64,000 nt of DNA from Synergistaceae bacterium (lineage in GTDB: Bacteria; Synergistota; Synergistia; Synergistales; Aminobacteriaceae). The translations under genes were made by a program, and so were the position numbers. The stretch lies in assembly GCA_031267575.1 (NCBI GenBank), contig JAIRYN010000049.1, positions 1 through 64,000 on the forward strand. Reading direction: 5' to 3'. The notes beneath the pieces were generated by a model. That model did not search any database. It was not told the DNA's origin and worked only from the letters and a program-made list of their open reading frames with translations. Shown piece by piece: positions 37,182 to 46,906 of this stretch (positions are counted from its first letter, which is position 1; each line of letters begins with the position of its first letter).

Positions 37182-37733
37182 CTACTTGAACAACGGCAGG
37201 ACCGCCTTGAACTCTGGCGTGGCGGCCTTGCGGAGCAGCCGGTAGACTATGGTTTCTGTGGGAAGGATGAGCGCTCCGTGAGAACGGAGGGTTTCCATTG
37301 CCATGAGGTGGTTTTCACGGTCGCGGCTACCGCTAGCGTCAGCCGCCACTACGATTTTCCAACCTTTGTCCAACAGGTCCTCCGCCGTGGTGAAAACGCA
37401 GACATGGCTTTCCGTTCCGAAAATCACGATCGTTGGCAGCGAAACCTCCTGAAGAACCTTGAAAAAACCTGGCTCGTCGCAACAGGAAAAGCACACCTTT
37501 TCAAAACGACGGGCTCCCTCCGGCAGGGCGGAACGAACCTCCTCCACCGTCGACCCAATGCCCTTGACGTACTGTTCCGTGTACAACACGGGTAACGAAA
37601 GGATGTTGGCGGCTTTCATCAACCTGACGGCGTTCTGTATCACGGCCTCGTTCCTGTGAATGAACGGCAAAAGCCGCTCTTGAAGATCTAGCATTAGAAG
37701 CGAAGTTTCTTCTCTGTTCAAACGAATAGACAT
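37182..37733 (-). CDS. Isochorismatase-family cysteine hydrolase
   Basis: A 183-residue alpha/beta hydrolase of the nicotinamidase/isochorismatase group. The triad is visible: Asp in 'SLLMLDLQERLLPFI', Lys in 'RRFEKVCFSCCDE' and nucleophile Cys in 'TESHVCVFTTAEDLLDKG'. Family members in this subgroup (YcaC-like) have no settled substrate. It is isolated between two transposon remnants, on the minus strand. Confidence 0.87.
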   Translation of the reverse strand: MSIRLNREETSLLMLDLQERLLPFIHRNEAVIQNAVRLMKAANILSLPVLYTEQYVKGIGSTVEEVRSALPEGARRFEKVCFSCCDEPGFFKVLQEVSLPTIVIFGTESHVCVFTTAEDLLDKGWKIVVAADASGSRDRENHLMAMETLRSHGALILPTETIVYRLLRKAATPEFKAVLPLFK

Positions 37734-37751
37734 ACTTCTGCTACTGAAAAC

Positions 37752-38024
37752 CTACACAAATGTGTAATAGTCCAGATTTTTTTTCTTCTTCTTATAGCTT
37801 CTATAAGCTTCTATAGCCTTTGAGAGATGTTTGCTTTTCATCATTCCAAGAATATTGAGGTCCTCGATTGTGATATAGGCCGGCTTGGTCCTCACCAGCA
37901 CAGAGACTATTTTGTTGATATAGTCTTTTCTTACACAATCAAGTCTGTCAAGTCTGTAGTAGGCTTTCTGGACTTTGATACGCTGTTTGTCTAGGTTCGC
38001 AAATTTTACAGTAGCAGGTTTCAC
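37752..38024 (-). pseudogene. tnpB (IS200/IS605) internal fragment
   Basis: A 90-codon frame reads 'QKAYYRLDRLDCVRKDYINK', then 'IVSVLVRTKPAYITIEDLNI' and 'LGMMKSKHLSKAI', which is the RuvC-II region of a TnpB protein (catalytic Glu in TIEDLNI). Both the N-terminal half and the zinc-finger/RuvC-III end are missing. It is on the opposite strand to the remnant at 36985 and may come from a different insertion. Confidence 0.8.
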
Positions 38025-38244
38025 CTTCTTTCTATAAATTCATTTGTGAGTTTTAATTTATCTTCCATGTCCCACTTCTGTAGAGTTTTTAGGTAGAGTT
38101 TTTAGTTTGATGTCAAGAAATTCTGCCGCTTGCCTCGAACTATATATCTTATCCATAACACCATATTACATAAACACCATATTACATATCCTAATTAATA
38201 AAGCTAGAAACAATCTCCTTTTTATTTTATTGTCCATGTTTATT
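38025..38244. repeat. AT-rich spacer with three tandem duplications
   Basis: It contains 13 bp twice (38080-38105), a 15-bp unit twice (38157-38171, 38173-38187) and the start of an 18-bp duplication (38221-38238, 38239-38256) whose second copy includes the stop codon of the gene at 38245. No gene is visible. Confidence 0.7.
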
Positions 38245-38805
38245 TTATCGTCCATGCGCTTCACGTTCCTGTCTCGCCTTGATGTCAGCTTCCGTGGGTT
38301 CCACTAATTGCAACGTCAGGTCCCGGCTCACGGTCTGCCCTCCCAAAATGTCTCTCAGTCCGACCTCCATGGCGTAAGTACCCGGAGCCAAACCATCGAA
38401 GGTACAAGAAAAAGCTAACGCTTGGGTGGGAAGTTGCGAGCGCATTTGAGTCGTCATCCTGGCCATCTCGGACTGGAAGGCGATCATTCGGCCGCTTTGG
38501 GGCAGTTTGATGAGCACATCCAAGGCCAGGTCAATGTTGTAGTTATCCTCCGTGCCAGGCGTAAGAGGCATCGCGAATCCTGCCGCCTCGGCGTAGATCG
38601 TGCAGACGTCGTCCAGTGTGAAACGGGTATCAGGATGAGGAGTGTAATCTCCTAGTCCGACGACATCATCGGCGAAAAGGAGCTTTCGGATGGACAGACT
38701 CTCCGCGCCTAAGACGAAAGAAGACGTTATCACTGACATCAAGAGAACGAGGAATGATAAAAAAACTATCTTTTTCATTTTCCGCATTTTTTTTACTTTT
38801 CTCAC
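38245..38805 (-). CDS. Exported protein of unknown function
   Basis: A 186-residue protein with a clear signal peptide (basic MRKVKKMRKMKK, then 'IVFLSFLVLLMSVITSSF', cleavage near VLGA). The mature part has no motif I can name; 'CTFDGLAPGTYAMEVGLRDI' looks like a beta-sandwich domain common in periplasmic adhesion or pilus-assembly accessory proteins. GTG start with AAGGAGG 10 nt upstream. It is monocistronic and divergent from proB. Confidence 0.7.
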   Translation of the reverse strand: MRKVKKMRKMKKIVFLSFLVLLMSVITSSFVLGAESLSIRKLLFADDVVGLGDYTPHPDTRFTLDDVCTIYAEAAGFAMPLTPGTEDNYNIDLALDVLIKLPQSGRMIAFQSEMARMTTQMRSQLPTQALAFSCTFDGLAPGTYAMEVGLRDILGGQTVSRDLTLQLVEPTEADIKARQEREAHGR

Positions 38806-38921
38806 CCTATACTAACCTCCTTAGTACTCGATTCGGTAAAGGATTCTGGCAAGATTCATTATACAATAATTACTGGTAGTCACATTACAGGAAAACACGT
38901 CAAAGGAGTGTCCAACGAAAA

Positions 38922-40043
38922 GTGAAACGCGAAGATCTCCGCGCCAGTAAAAGAATTGTCGTAAAGGTGGGAACCAGTTCCATTACCTATCCCACGGGCA
39001 AGGTCAACCTGGGAAAGATGGAACTGTTGGCCCGTGAACTCTCGGATTTGCACAGCGCCGGGCGTGAGTTAGTATTGACCAGTTCTGGAGCGGTGGGCGC
39101 GGGAGTGGGAAAACTCAATTGTCCACCTCCGTCGAGCCTACCTGAGAAACAGGCCTTAGCCGCCATCGGGCAGGGCATCCTTATGCACATGTACGAAAAA
39201 TTTTTCTCAGAGTATTCTAAAAGTGTGGCTCAAGTGTTGCTGACCCGCGACTGCTTCTCGGACCCCGAACGCTACCTGAACTCGCGCAACACGCTTTTTT
39301 CTCTGCTGAACTTCGGGGTCATTCCCATTATCAACGAAAACGACACCGTAGCCGTGGACGAACTCAAGTTCGGGGACAATGACACGCTCTCCGCGATGGT
39401 AGCCTGCAACGTGGAGGCCGACTTGCTGATCATCCTTTCGGATATCGATGGGCTTTACGATTCAGATCCCCGCAGGAACCCGTCCGCGCGGCTAATCCCA
39501 GAGGTGAGCGAACTCACGCGGGAGATGTTGGTGAACTCGAAAAGCAAGGGCAGCTCCTTGTCCAGTGGGGGAATGTTTACCAAGCTCTCCGCGGCGCGTA
39601 TGACGATGGTGGGCGGAATTCCCCTGGTGGTGGCTTCTAGTGACGAGCCCAATATTATACGGCGCGTAGCCGATGGGGAAAATATAGGAACCCTTTTCCT
39701 CCCTTCCCGGGAGGGCTACGCCTCGAAGCGGCAGTGGATAGCCGTGGGCAGCGCCGCGACAGGAGCGGTCACGGTGGACGACGGCGCGGAGGAGGCTTTG
39801 CTGCGCCGGGGCAAGAGTCTTTTGCCCTCCGGGGTGACGAAAATCGAAGGGTCTTTCAAGATCGGCGACGTGATCGGCGTGAAGAACCTGGCGGGCGTCG
39901 AAATCGCGCGGGGCATTAGCAACTACGGCCGCGACGATGCCGAGAAAATCAAAGGCCGGCACTCCAGGGAGATCGAAGAGACCTTGGGACGCCGGGATTA
40001 CGAAGAACTGATACACCGCAACAACATGGCGATATTGTTGTAG
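38922..40043 (+). CDS. proB: Glutamate 5-kinase
   Basis: First step of proline synthesis, phosphorylating glutamate. The amino-acid kinase domain shows 'RIVVKVGTSSITYP', 'VLTSSGAVGAGVGKL', 'IPIINENDTVAVDELKFGDN' and 'SSGGMFTKLSAARMTM'. A C-terminal PUA domain follows from about residue 280 ('VTVDDGAEEALLRRGKSLLP'). GTG start. proA follows after 32 nt. Confidence 0.95.
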   Translation: MKREDLRASKRIVVKVGTSSITYPTGKVNLGKMELLARELSDLHSAGRELVLTSSGAVGAGVGKLNCPPPSSLPEKQALAAIGQGILMHMYEKFFSEYSKSVAQVLLTRDCFSDPERYLNSRNTLFSLLNFGVIPIINENDTVAVDELKFGDNDTLSAMVACNVEADLLIILSDIDGLYDSDPRRNPSARLIPEVSELTREMLVNSKSKGSSLSSGGMFTKLSAARMTMVGGIPLVVASSDEPNIIRRVADGENIGTLFLPSREGYASKRQWIAVGSAATGAVTVDDGAEEALLRRGKSLLPSGVTKIEGSFKIGDVIGVKNLAGVEIARGISNYGRDDAEKIKGRHSREIEETLGRRDYEELIHRNNMAILL

Positions 40044-40075
40044 ACGTAAGTCACTAGAAAGGAGACGGAACAAAC

Positions 40076-41329
40076 ATGTCCAGCAGGGACGAATTGGAGA
40101 AGATGGGTCTGAAAGCGAAAGACGCGGCGCGGCGGTTGGCAACGATGCCGACGGAGACGAAAAACGCCGCGCTTCGGGCGATGGCCGAGGCTCTGAGAAA
40201 GAACGGAGAAGCGATTCTAGAGCAAAACAAACTGGACCTAGAGGATGGGCGGGCCGCGGGGCTGACCGACGCTCTGTTAGACCGCCTGGCGCTCGATGGC
40301 TTTCGAGTGGAAGCGATGGCGAGAGGACTGGAGGAGATCGCGTCCTTCCGCGACCCTGTGGGCGAGGTTCTGGGAATGTGGAACGGCGAGAAAGGTATTC
40401 GTATCGGGCGGATTCGCGTACCGCTGGGGGTGATCGGAATCATCTACGAGGCACGCCCCAACGTCACGGCGGACGCGGCGGGGCTTTGCCTGAAGTCAGG
40501 CAATGCGGTGATTTTGCGGGGTGGAAAAGAGGCTCTACGCTCTAACACGGCCATCGCGGGAGTTCTCTCCACAGCTGCGAAGGAAAACGGTGCTCCCCAA
40601 GGAAGCATTCAACTTCTGGCTACGCCTGATCGAGATTTATCCGTGGCCTTGATGCAGTTGCAGCACCTCGACGTTCTGATTCCCAGGGGTGGCTCGAAGC
40701 TCAAGGAATCGGTGGCGCAAAACGCCCGGGTTCCCTACATCATGACGGGGGAGGGGAACTGCCACACCTTTGTAGACGCCTCGGCGGACATCGAGAAGGC
40801 CATAGCGATTGTTATCAACGCAAAATGCCAGAGACCTGGCGTTTGTAACGCCATGGAGACCTTGTTGATTCACAAAGACATCGCGCCCCGCTTCATCCCC
40901 GTGGCCTTGAAAGCCTTGGCGGACCGAGGCGTGGAACTGAGGGGCGACGAGACGGTTCGCAAGCTCTTCCCCTCCGCCAAACCTGCGATAGAGGCAGATT
41001 GGGAGACGGAGTTCGAGGACCTCATCCTAGCCGTAAAAGTCGTGGAAAGTTTGGATGAGGCTATGGAGCACATTTATCGTTACGGTACACGGCATAGCGA
41101 GGCGATCATCACGGAGAACTACACTAACGCCCAAAAATTTCTCTCTGAGGTGGATGCGGCAAGCGTTTACGTCAACGCATCTACTCGGTTCACGGACGGC
41201 GGAGTCTTCGGCTTCGGAGCGGAAATGGGCATCAGCACTCAAAAACTTCACGCCCGTGGTCCCATGGGAGTGGAACAATTGACTTCCACGAAGTTCATCA
41301 TCTACGGCAACGGTCAGATCCGGGGATAA
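40076..41329 (+). CDS. proA: Gamma-glutamyl phosphate reductase
   Basis: Second step of proline synthesis, reducing glutamyl phosphate to the semialdehyde with NADPH. The aldehyde-dehydrogenase fold is clear: 'RIRVPLGVIGIIYEARPNVT', 'SGNAVILRGGKEALRSN', and the catalytic Cys in 'KCQRPGVCNAMETLLIH'. It ends 'GVEQLTSTKFIIYGNGQIRG' as usual. The downstream spacer carries a 16-bp perfect duplication (41341-41372). Confidence 0.96.
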   Translation: MSSRDELEKMGLKAKDAARRLATMPTETKNAALRAMAEALRKNGEAILEQNKLDLEDGRAAGLTDALLDRLALDGFRVEAMARGLEEIASFRDPVGEVLGMWNGEKGIRIGRIRVPLGVIGIIYEARPNVTADAAGLCLKSGNAVILRGGKEALRSNTAIAGVLSTAAKENGAPQGSIQLLATPDRDLSVALMQLQHLDVLIPRGGSKLKESVAQNARVPYIMTGEGNCHTFVDASADIEKAIAIVINAKCQRPGVCNAMETLLIHKDIAPRFIPVALKALADRGVELRGDETVRKLFPSAKPAIEADWETEFEDLILAVKVVESLDEAMEHIYRYGTRHSEAIITENYTNAQKFLSEVDAASVYVNASTRFTDGGVFGFGAEMGISTQKLHARGPMGVEQLTSTKFIIYGNGQIRG

Positions 41330-41476
41330 AAAATTTATAAATTTAAAGTGGAAGCTATTTAAAGTGGAAGCTATTGAGATGAGGGATTGGGTCAGGTGAC
41401 AAGATATTTGAACGATGCGCCACATTCACTTCTTATTTTAAAAAGACATATCTTAAAAAGACATTAGGAGGTTATA

Positions 41477-43489
41477 GTGAGCATGATGTCGTGTATTGTT
41501 AAAAAGAGCGTCTGGACAGTTCATTTAATTTATTTAATTTTTTTAGTTACATTCCTGACGAGGAGCGCGGGGGCGCTAGAGATGCCGGAGCTGGAACGTA
41601 TCTGTTCTTCCGGGACGGTAGAGGAACTGAAGCAGATTTTGGAAAACGTCTCGGCGGATATCGTTCTCGAAAACGGCAACCACCCGTTGCACGTTGTCGC
41701 CGAGTACGCCTCCGACTCCGCCATGGTGGATCTTTTGGTGAATCGGGGGGCCTCGATCCACGAGGAAGGACTCGAAAGGTTAACACCTCTGATGCTGGCC
41801 GCGGCCTATAATCCTCACTCACAGATAACGGAAGCCCTCATCAGGGCAGGCGCTCCCGTGAACTCCGCCGACAGGCAGGGGCGCACACCCCTTTATCTGG
41901 CCTCGGCGTCCAATGAATCTTCCGAGGTGGTGGGGGCTCTTCTCAGATGGGGTGCGCAACCCAACGTTAGAGACCGAAGCGGGAGAACGCCCTTGTGGGT
42001 GGCGGCTACCCGCGCCAAGGCGGACATGGTAGAGCTTCTCCTGGACATGAACGCGAAGGTGGATGAACCCAACAACGAGGGTGTCACCCCGCTCCTAATT
42101 GCCTCCGAAAAGCCCGACTCGGCTGTTTTGCGCTTTCTCGTGGAGGCGGGCGCTGACGCCAGAGTGAGGGGAAAGAACCGGTACACCCCCTTGATGAGCG
42201 CCGTGGCGGCTGGAGCCGACCTAGAATCGGTCCGCGCCCTAATCGCTGGCAAATCTGATGTCAATGCCGAGGACGACCAAAATCGGAGCGCAATTCTACT
42301 TCTCGCTTCGCGCAAAGATGGCGATCCTAATGTCGTATCCGTCCTGGTGGAAGCGGGGGCCAACCCGAACGCCATGGATTCCTCCATGACGACGCCCTTG
42401 ATGGAAGCCTGTAAACAAAAAAATACACCGTTGGTCAAAGCCCTCCTGAAGCTAGGAGCAAAGGTCAGCCTTCGCGACCGTAATTCCTGGACAGCTCTGA
42501 TTCACGCGGCCTCCAAGGGAGCTCCGGAGGAGATTTACGCGCTCTTGAAGGTTTACGGCGCCGACATCGACGAATGTACCAACGAGGGTGCCTCCGCTTT
42601 AATGGTCGCTCTGGAGTCCAAAGTAGGGGAAGAGGGATTCACGGCCCTGTTGAAGCAAGGAGCAAATCCCAACTATAAATCCTACGATACCGTTTCCGTT
42701 CTGATGGGGGCCGTCGCTATCGACGACGTGGAGGCGGTGAAAGTCCTGCTGGCCAACGGCGCGGACCCAAACCAGTCCACCTGGGATGGACTGACCCCTC
42801 TGATGCTGGCGACCCAGAGACTGAAGGAATCGAAGATGTTTGAGATCTTCGCCTCGGCCGGAGCAGATCTGAATTGTCAAAACGTTCAGGGTACAACAGC
42901 CCTCATGATAGCGGCCACGGCAGGGAATGTTCCAGCTGTCGAAAACTTGGTGGCCTTGAGCGCTGATTTGGAGGTTCGGGACTTAGATGGCTTGACGGCG
43001 CTTGCCCACACCGTTCAGGTTCGTGAAGAAAGCCAGGAGAACCTCGACGTTTTGGATCGCCTAATTGCCGCTGGAAGTGATGTCAATACCCGAGATCAGA
43101 GGCTCTCAACGCCCCTGATGTACGCCGCCCTGAGAGGGAAGCGCGAGACGACCCAAAAATTGCTGGAAGCGGGATCCCAAATAGACGCCACAGACTCCGT
43201 GGGATGGACGTCCTTGCATTTCGCGGCACGCAGCGAGTTGGGCCTAGAGGTTCTTCGCCTTTTGATCGAGACCCAAAGCAAAGTGGACATTCCCGACAGC
43301 GGCGGCACCACACCCTTAATGGTGGCGGCGTCCTACAACAACACGGAGGCCACGCGACTGCTTCTGGACGCGGGGGCCAACGCCAAACGCGCTGACAACA
43401 CGGGACGCAACGCTTATGAGTACGCCGGCCTGAAAAACGCCTCCGACACCAGACGACTCATCGAGGAAGCCCAGGAGGAAACCAGGTAG
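41477..43489 (+). CDS. Secreted ankyrin-repeat protein
   Basis: A 670-residue protein with an N-terminal signal or anchor ('TVHLIYLIFLVTFLTRSAGA') and then about 18 ankyrin repeats of 33-35 residues filling the rest ('GRTPLYLASASNESSEVVGA', 'GTTALMIAATAGNVPAVENL', 'GGTTPLMVAASYNNTEATRL'). No catalytic domain follows. Ankyrin solenoids bind proteins; a bacterial periplasmic or extracellular one may engage host proteins or act within the envelope. GTG start with AGGAGG upstream. It is flanked by a hairpin terminator. Confidence 0.9.
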   Translation: MSMMSCIVKKSVWTVHLIYLIFLVTFLTRSAGALEMPELERICSSGTVEELKQILENVSADIVLENGNHPLHVVAEYASDSAMVDLLVNRGASIHEEGLERLTPLMLAAAYNPHSQITEALIRAGAPVNSADRQGRTPLYLASASNESSEVVGALLRWGAQPNVRDRSGRTPLWVAATRAKADMVELLLDMNAKVDEPNNEGVTPLLIASEKPDSAVLRFLVEAGADARVRGKNRYTPLMSAVAAGADLESVRALIAGKSDVNAEDDQNRSAILLLASRKDGDPNVVSVLVEAGANPNAMDSSMTTPLMEACKQKNTPLVKALLKLGAKVSLRDRNSWTALIHAASKGAPEEIYALLKVYGADIDECTNEGASALMVALESKVGEEGFTALLKQGANPNYKSYDTVSVLMGAVAIDDVEAVKVLLANGADPNQSTWDGLTPLMLATQRLKESKMFEIFASAGADLNCQNVQGTTALMIAATAGNVPAVENLVALSADLEVRDLDGLTALAHTVQVREESQENLDVLDRLIAAGSDVNTRDQRLSTPLMYAALRGKRETTQKLLEAGSQIDATDSVGWTSLHFAARSELGLEVLRLLIETQSKVDIPDSGGTTPLMVAASYNNTEATRLLLDAGANAKRADNTGRNAYEYAGLKNASDTRRLIEEAQEETR

Positions 43490-43550
43490 GCAGACAGAAG
43501 TATTTATTTTTAGAGAAATGAGAATTAAGAGGCGATAGAGCTTAAAAAGT

Positions 43551-43580
43551 GTGGATTTTTTGCCAAGACAAAAAATCCAC
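43551..43580 (+). terminator. Inverted repeat downstream of the ankyrin gene
   Basis: GTGGATTTTTTG and CAAAAAATCCAC form a perfect 12-bp stem with a 6-nt loop. The T-run lies within the stem rather than after it, so termination is likely but not classical. Confidence 0.55.
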
Positions 43581-43680
43581 ATTAATATATATTATAGAGA
43601 CAAAAAAGATTCTGTTTTTCCTCTTATTGTGTTATCCTTATAATTGCTATTGCATAAATATCGAACAGAGGTGTTGGGGT

Positions 43681-44139
43681 ATGGCATTGAGAGGAAGAAA
43701 AGCTCGAAAGATCAACATTGACGTCCCAGTTGACAGCGATTTGCCGATCAGGCTTAAAAGCGTCTCTGAGCAGACAAAACTGTCCTACTGTGAACTTCTC
43801 GAAAAATGGCTTTTCACGGAGGAACGCGAGAACCAAGCGAATGAAAAACATCGCGAGGAAGAATTTTTGAAATGGACGCAGCAGTTCGAAGCTAGATTGG
43901 CCGATATTCAAAGCCAACTTTTCGCCCTTTGGAAAAAACCCGAGGAAGAGGGGGGACCTAGTGAACAGGACTACCGCCGTGTTCTTCTCCAAAGAATTAG
44001 GAATCTTCGAAACGAGGGAATGTCTTTCGTTAAAATATCCGAAATGTTCAACAAAGAGGGAGTGCCGACAGTGAGCGGGACGGGCAAATGGTACCCCAGC
44101 TCGATTTCCCAGTTTCTAACGACCAATGGGACATTTTGA
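43681..44139 (+). CDS. Small DNA-binding protein: ribbon-helix-helix-like start, recombinase-type HTH end
   Basis: 152 residues. The N-terminus 'RKINIDVPVDSDLPIRLKSV' followed by 'SYCELLEKWL' looks like a ribbon-helix-helix motif. A coiled-coil stretch follows (residues 60-95). The C-terminus 'RIRNLRNEGMSFVKISEMFN' with 'GTGKWYPSSISQFL' resembles the helix-turn-helix after the catalytic domain of large serine recombinases. There is no catalytic domain. The start at 43681 has GAGGTG; an upstream extension is rejected because it begins inside the hairpin. Probably a regulator. Confidence 0.65.
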   Translation: MALRGRKARKINIDVPVDSDLPIRLKSVSEQTKLSYCELLEKWLFTEERENQANEKHREEEFLKWTQQFEARLADIQSQLFALWKKPEEEGGPSEQDYRRVLLQRIRNLRNEGMSFVKISEMFNKEGVPTVSGTGKWYPSSISQFLTTNGTF

Positions 44140-44142
44140 CAA

Positions 44143-44178
44143 GATAGATTAAGATATAAGGATAGATTAAGATATAAG
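44143..44178 (+). repeat. 18-bp perfect tandem duplication
   Basis: GATAGATTAAGATATAAG occurs twice head to tail just after the stop at 44139, followed by further AT-rich drifted copies up to about 44220. Confidence 0.88.
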
Positions 44179-44346
44179 ATATAAGATAGATAAATTAAAT
44201 AAATTTAAGTTAAATAAATTGATTTTCTGTGGCAGGCCGCTCTGACCGAGGAGAGCTATTTTTGTGTTTTTATGTTTTCAAGACAACGCCGTTTCAGGTG
44301 TGGTTAGGGGGTTATGCCACACTAACAAGGGGAGGTACAAATTGTT

Positions 44347-44739
44347 ATGCTTTGGAACAAATCTTTGGAAATTGGGATCCCAGCTATTGATCTTCAGCAC
44401 AAAGAACTTTTCAAGCAAATCGATATCTTGTCCGACGTTACCCAAAAAGATCGTGTTCCCCAAACGTTGAAATTTCTGGAAGAATATGTGAGAAAACATT
44501 TCAACGACGAGCAGGCGTGGCATTCCAGGTCGAATTACCCCAAAGCTGAACTACATAAAAAGATGCACGTCGGTTTCGTAGCGGCTTTTGAAAAGATGAA
44601 ACACGAGTACGACTCCGACCCTAGCAACGTGGCCGTGTTACATAAAATCAACAAAGCCGTTTTCGATTGGCTCAAAACCCACATCATGGTGCACGACAAG
44701 GATTTTGCTACTTATTACAAGACACGGCAGACGCAGTAA
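44347..44739 (+). CDS. Bacteriohemerythrin
   Basis: A 130-residue four-helix oxygen-binding protein with a di-iron site. The ligand pattern is present: 'GIPAIDLQHKELFKQID' (His-x3-Glu region), 'YVRKHFNDEQ' (His and Glu), 'ELHKKMHVGF' (two His) and 'WLKTHIMVHDKDF' (His and Asp). In anaerobes it scavenges or senses oxygen. It is a single-domain form without sensor fusion and is monocistronic. Confidence 0.92.
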   Translation: MLWNKSLEIGIPAIDLQHKELFKQIDILSDVTQKDRVPQTLKFLEEYVRKHFNDEQAWHSRSNYPKAELHKKMHVGFVAAFEKMKHEYDSDPSNVAVLHKINKAVFDWLKTHIMVHDKDFATYYKTRQTQ

Positions 44740-45021
44740 AACTTTCGAGCGCGTGTGAGCGTCATTGTGGCGCTATGGCAGGCTATAAGCTGCCATAGGT
44801 ATATGTTACTTCGCTCAGTAGCGGATATCCCTCTCGATTCCGCCTTGTATTCGACATTTATAGGATACAATTTACAATCGGCGTCGAGAACTCGAGCAAA
44901 AAACCATGGTACGTTGTCTCATGTTCCGTGGGGGTGATTGGTGTTGCAATTGGCATATTGAATTTGTATCAGGAAAACGCGACCGGGATTCTCGGTACAC
45001 TTGGGAGGCAGTACAGGCATA
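44740..45021. other. Leader region before typA with short inverted repeats
   Basis: ATGGCAGGCTATAAGCTGCCAT forms a 7-bp stem, and TTGTAT/ATACAA flank an AT-rich core that may include the typA promoter. No coding frame is convincing. No known riboswitch motif was seen. Confidence 0.4.
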
Positions 45022-46881
45022 ATGCAGGCAGACAGGATTCGTAATTTGGCTATCGTGGCCCACATTGATCACGGCAAGACAACCCTCATCGACTCTATTT
45101 TCAAAGCGGCCCAGACATTCAAAGAGCACGCGAAAACGGTGGAGCGCGTCATGGACAGCGGCGCGTTGGAGCGGGAACGGGGCATCACCATCCGCTCGAA
45201 ACCCTGTACCGTAGAGTGGGGAGGCTATCTGATCAACATCATTGACACGCCGGGACACGCGGATTTCTCCGGGGAGGTGGAACGTATTCTCTCCACCGTC
45301 GATTCGGTCATCTTGATTGTGGACGCCAATGAAGGTCCTATGCCCCAGACCCGTTACGTTCTGAAGCACGCTCTCTCCATCGGCATGAAACCCATCCTGT
45401 TCGTCAACAAGGTGGACCGGGAGGGAGCAGACCCCCAAGGTGCCCTCAACAACACCTTTGATCTGTTCTTCGAGCTGGGCGCCACAGATGAGCAAGCGGA
45501 TTTTCCCGTGCTCTACGGATCGGGCCTGAATGGATGGGCGATAAAGGACCTCTCCAGCCCCGACCGCGACAGCATGAACGATCTTTTTCAGGCCATCATT
45601 GACTACGTCCCGGCCCCCAACGTAAGATCGGAGGAACCTTTTCTCATGCAGGTCAGCACCTTAGCCTGGAACGAATACGTGGGGCGCATCGGTTGCGGCA
45701 AGATTCTTCAAGGCAGCATCCACAAGGGAGAACCCTTCTTACGGACCTCCACCAAGTGGCTGACGGCGGAACACAGCGGCACTAACTGGGAGATCACGGG
45801 AACGGAAAACGCTAGAGTCGCTCAACTGTGGGTGACGCGGGGGCTGGACCGGGTGGAGGTGGAGGAGGTTACAGCCGGAGACATCGTGTGGCTGACGGGT
45901 TCGAACGAGATTGACATCGGCGATACCTTCTCCGCCTTGGAACTGGAGGGCAAGCCCCTTCCCCCTTTGGCCATCGAGGAACCCACCGTGTCTATGTTTT
46001 TTCTGGTAAACTCCGGTCCTTTCGCCGGACGGGAGGGACAAGCGATCACCCTGCGCCAGCTCAAAGCTCGCCTTGATCGGGAGATGCACGCCAACGTGTC
46101 GCTGCGCATGGAGGACCTGGGGCGCCCCGACGGTGTCAAGGTATCGGGACGGGGCGAGCTGCAACTGGGTATTTTAATCGAGGAAATGCGGCGCGAGGGG
46201 ATGGAGTTCTGCGTCTCCAAGCCCGAGGTTATCACTGAGACCCAGGACGGGCAGCTCATGGAACCCTACGAACAACTGATCGTGGACGTCCCCGAAGAGC
46301 ACCAGGGCGTGGTTTTCGAGAAACTAGCTAAGCGGAAGGGAAAAGTGAAGAACATCGAGAATCAAGCCCGGGGCCTCCTGCGCATCGAGTTCGAGATCCC
46401 CACCCGAGGGCTGATTGGTTACCGAGGAGAATTTCTGACCGACACCCGAGGTTTGGGTATCATGTCCAACTGTTTCGCCGGCTATGGACCTTGGGCGGGA
46501 GACTTGACGAGTCGGAGCCGTGGAGCGCTGGTTAGCCTGGACACAGGAGAGGCTACGGCCTACCAACTGGAGAACTTGCAGGATCGCGGAACGCTGTTTA
46601 TCGCTCCTCTGGAGCCGCTCTATAACGGCATGATCGTGGGCGAGAACAGCCGTCCTGGGGACATGCCCTGTAACCCCACGAAAAAAAAGCAGCAAACGAA
46701 CCATCGTTCCGCCACCAAAGAACTCACGACCAAACTGGACGTTCCGCGGCGCATGTCCTTGGAAAAGGCTATGGAGTGGATCGAAAACGACGAGCTGGTG
46801 GAGGTGACGCCCCAGTCCGTGCGGTTGCGTAAGAGTATTCTAGATGAGCAAGAACGCCGTAAAGCGGCGAGACGAAACTGA
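45022..46881 (+). CDS. typA: Translational GTPase TypA/BipA
   Basis: A ribosome-binding GTPase for stress adaptation and 50S assembly. G1 '[15 protein letters not shown]', switch II '[14 protein letters not shown]' and G4 '[11 protein letters not shown]' are intact. EF-G-like domains III and V and the BipA-specific C-terminal domain ('[20 protein letters not shown]') follow. The ATG at 45022 has GGGAGG upstream; a TTG 21 nt earlier is less likely. Length 619 aa is normal. hisS follows 25 nt downstream. Confidence 0.94.
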   Translation: MQADRIRNLAIVAHIDHGKTTLIDSIFKAAQTFKEHAKTVERVMDSGALERERGITIRSKPCTVEWGGYLINIIDTPGHADFSGEVERILSTVDSVILIVDANEGPMPQTRYVLKHALSIGMKPILFVNKVDREGADPQGALNNTFDLFFELGATDEQADFPVLYGSGLNGWAIKDLSSPDRDSMNDLFQAIIDYVPAPNVRSEEPFLMQVSTLAWNEYVGRIGCGKILQGSIHKGEPFLRTSTKWLTAEHSGTNWEITGTENARVAQLWVTRGLDRVEVEEVTAGDIVWLTGSNEIDIGDTFSALELEGKPLPPLAIEEPTVSMFFLVNSGPFAGREGQAITLRQLKARLDREMHANVSLRMEDLGRPDGVKVSGRGELQLGILIEEMRREGMEFCVSKPEVITETQDGQLMEPYEQLIVDVPEEHQGVVFEKLAKRKGKVKNIENQARGLLRIEFEIPTRGLIGYRGEFLTDTRGLGIMSNCFAGYGPWAGDLTSRSRGALVSLDTGEATAYQLENLQDRGTLFIAPLEPLYNGMIVGENSRPGDMPCNPTKKKQQTNHRSATKELTTKLDVPRRMSLEKAMEWIENDELVEVTPQSVRLRKSILDEQERRKAARRN

Positions 46882-46906
46882 AGGCGCAAGCGAAGGGGAT
46901 TTGAAG

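Noticed and set aside
44740-45021. Riboswitch or tRNA before typA
   Set aside because: Short stems are present, but no cloverleaf, no TTCGA arm context and no known aptamer core could be identified.
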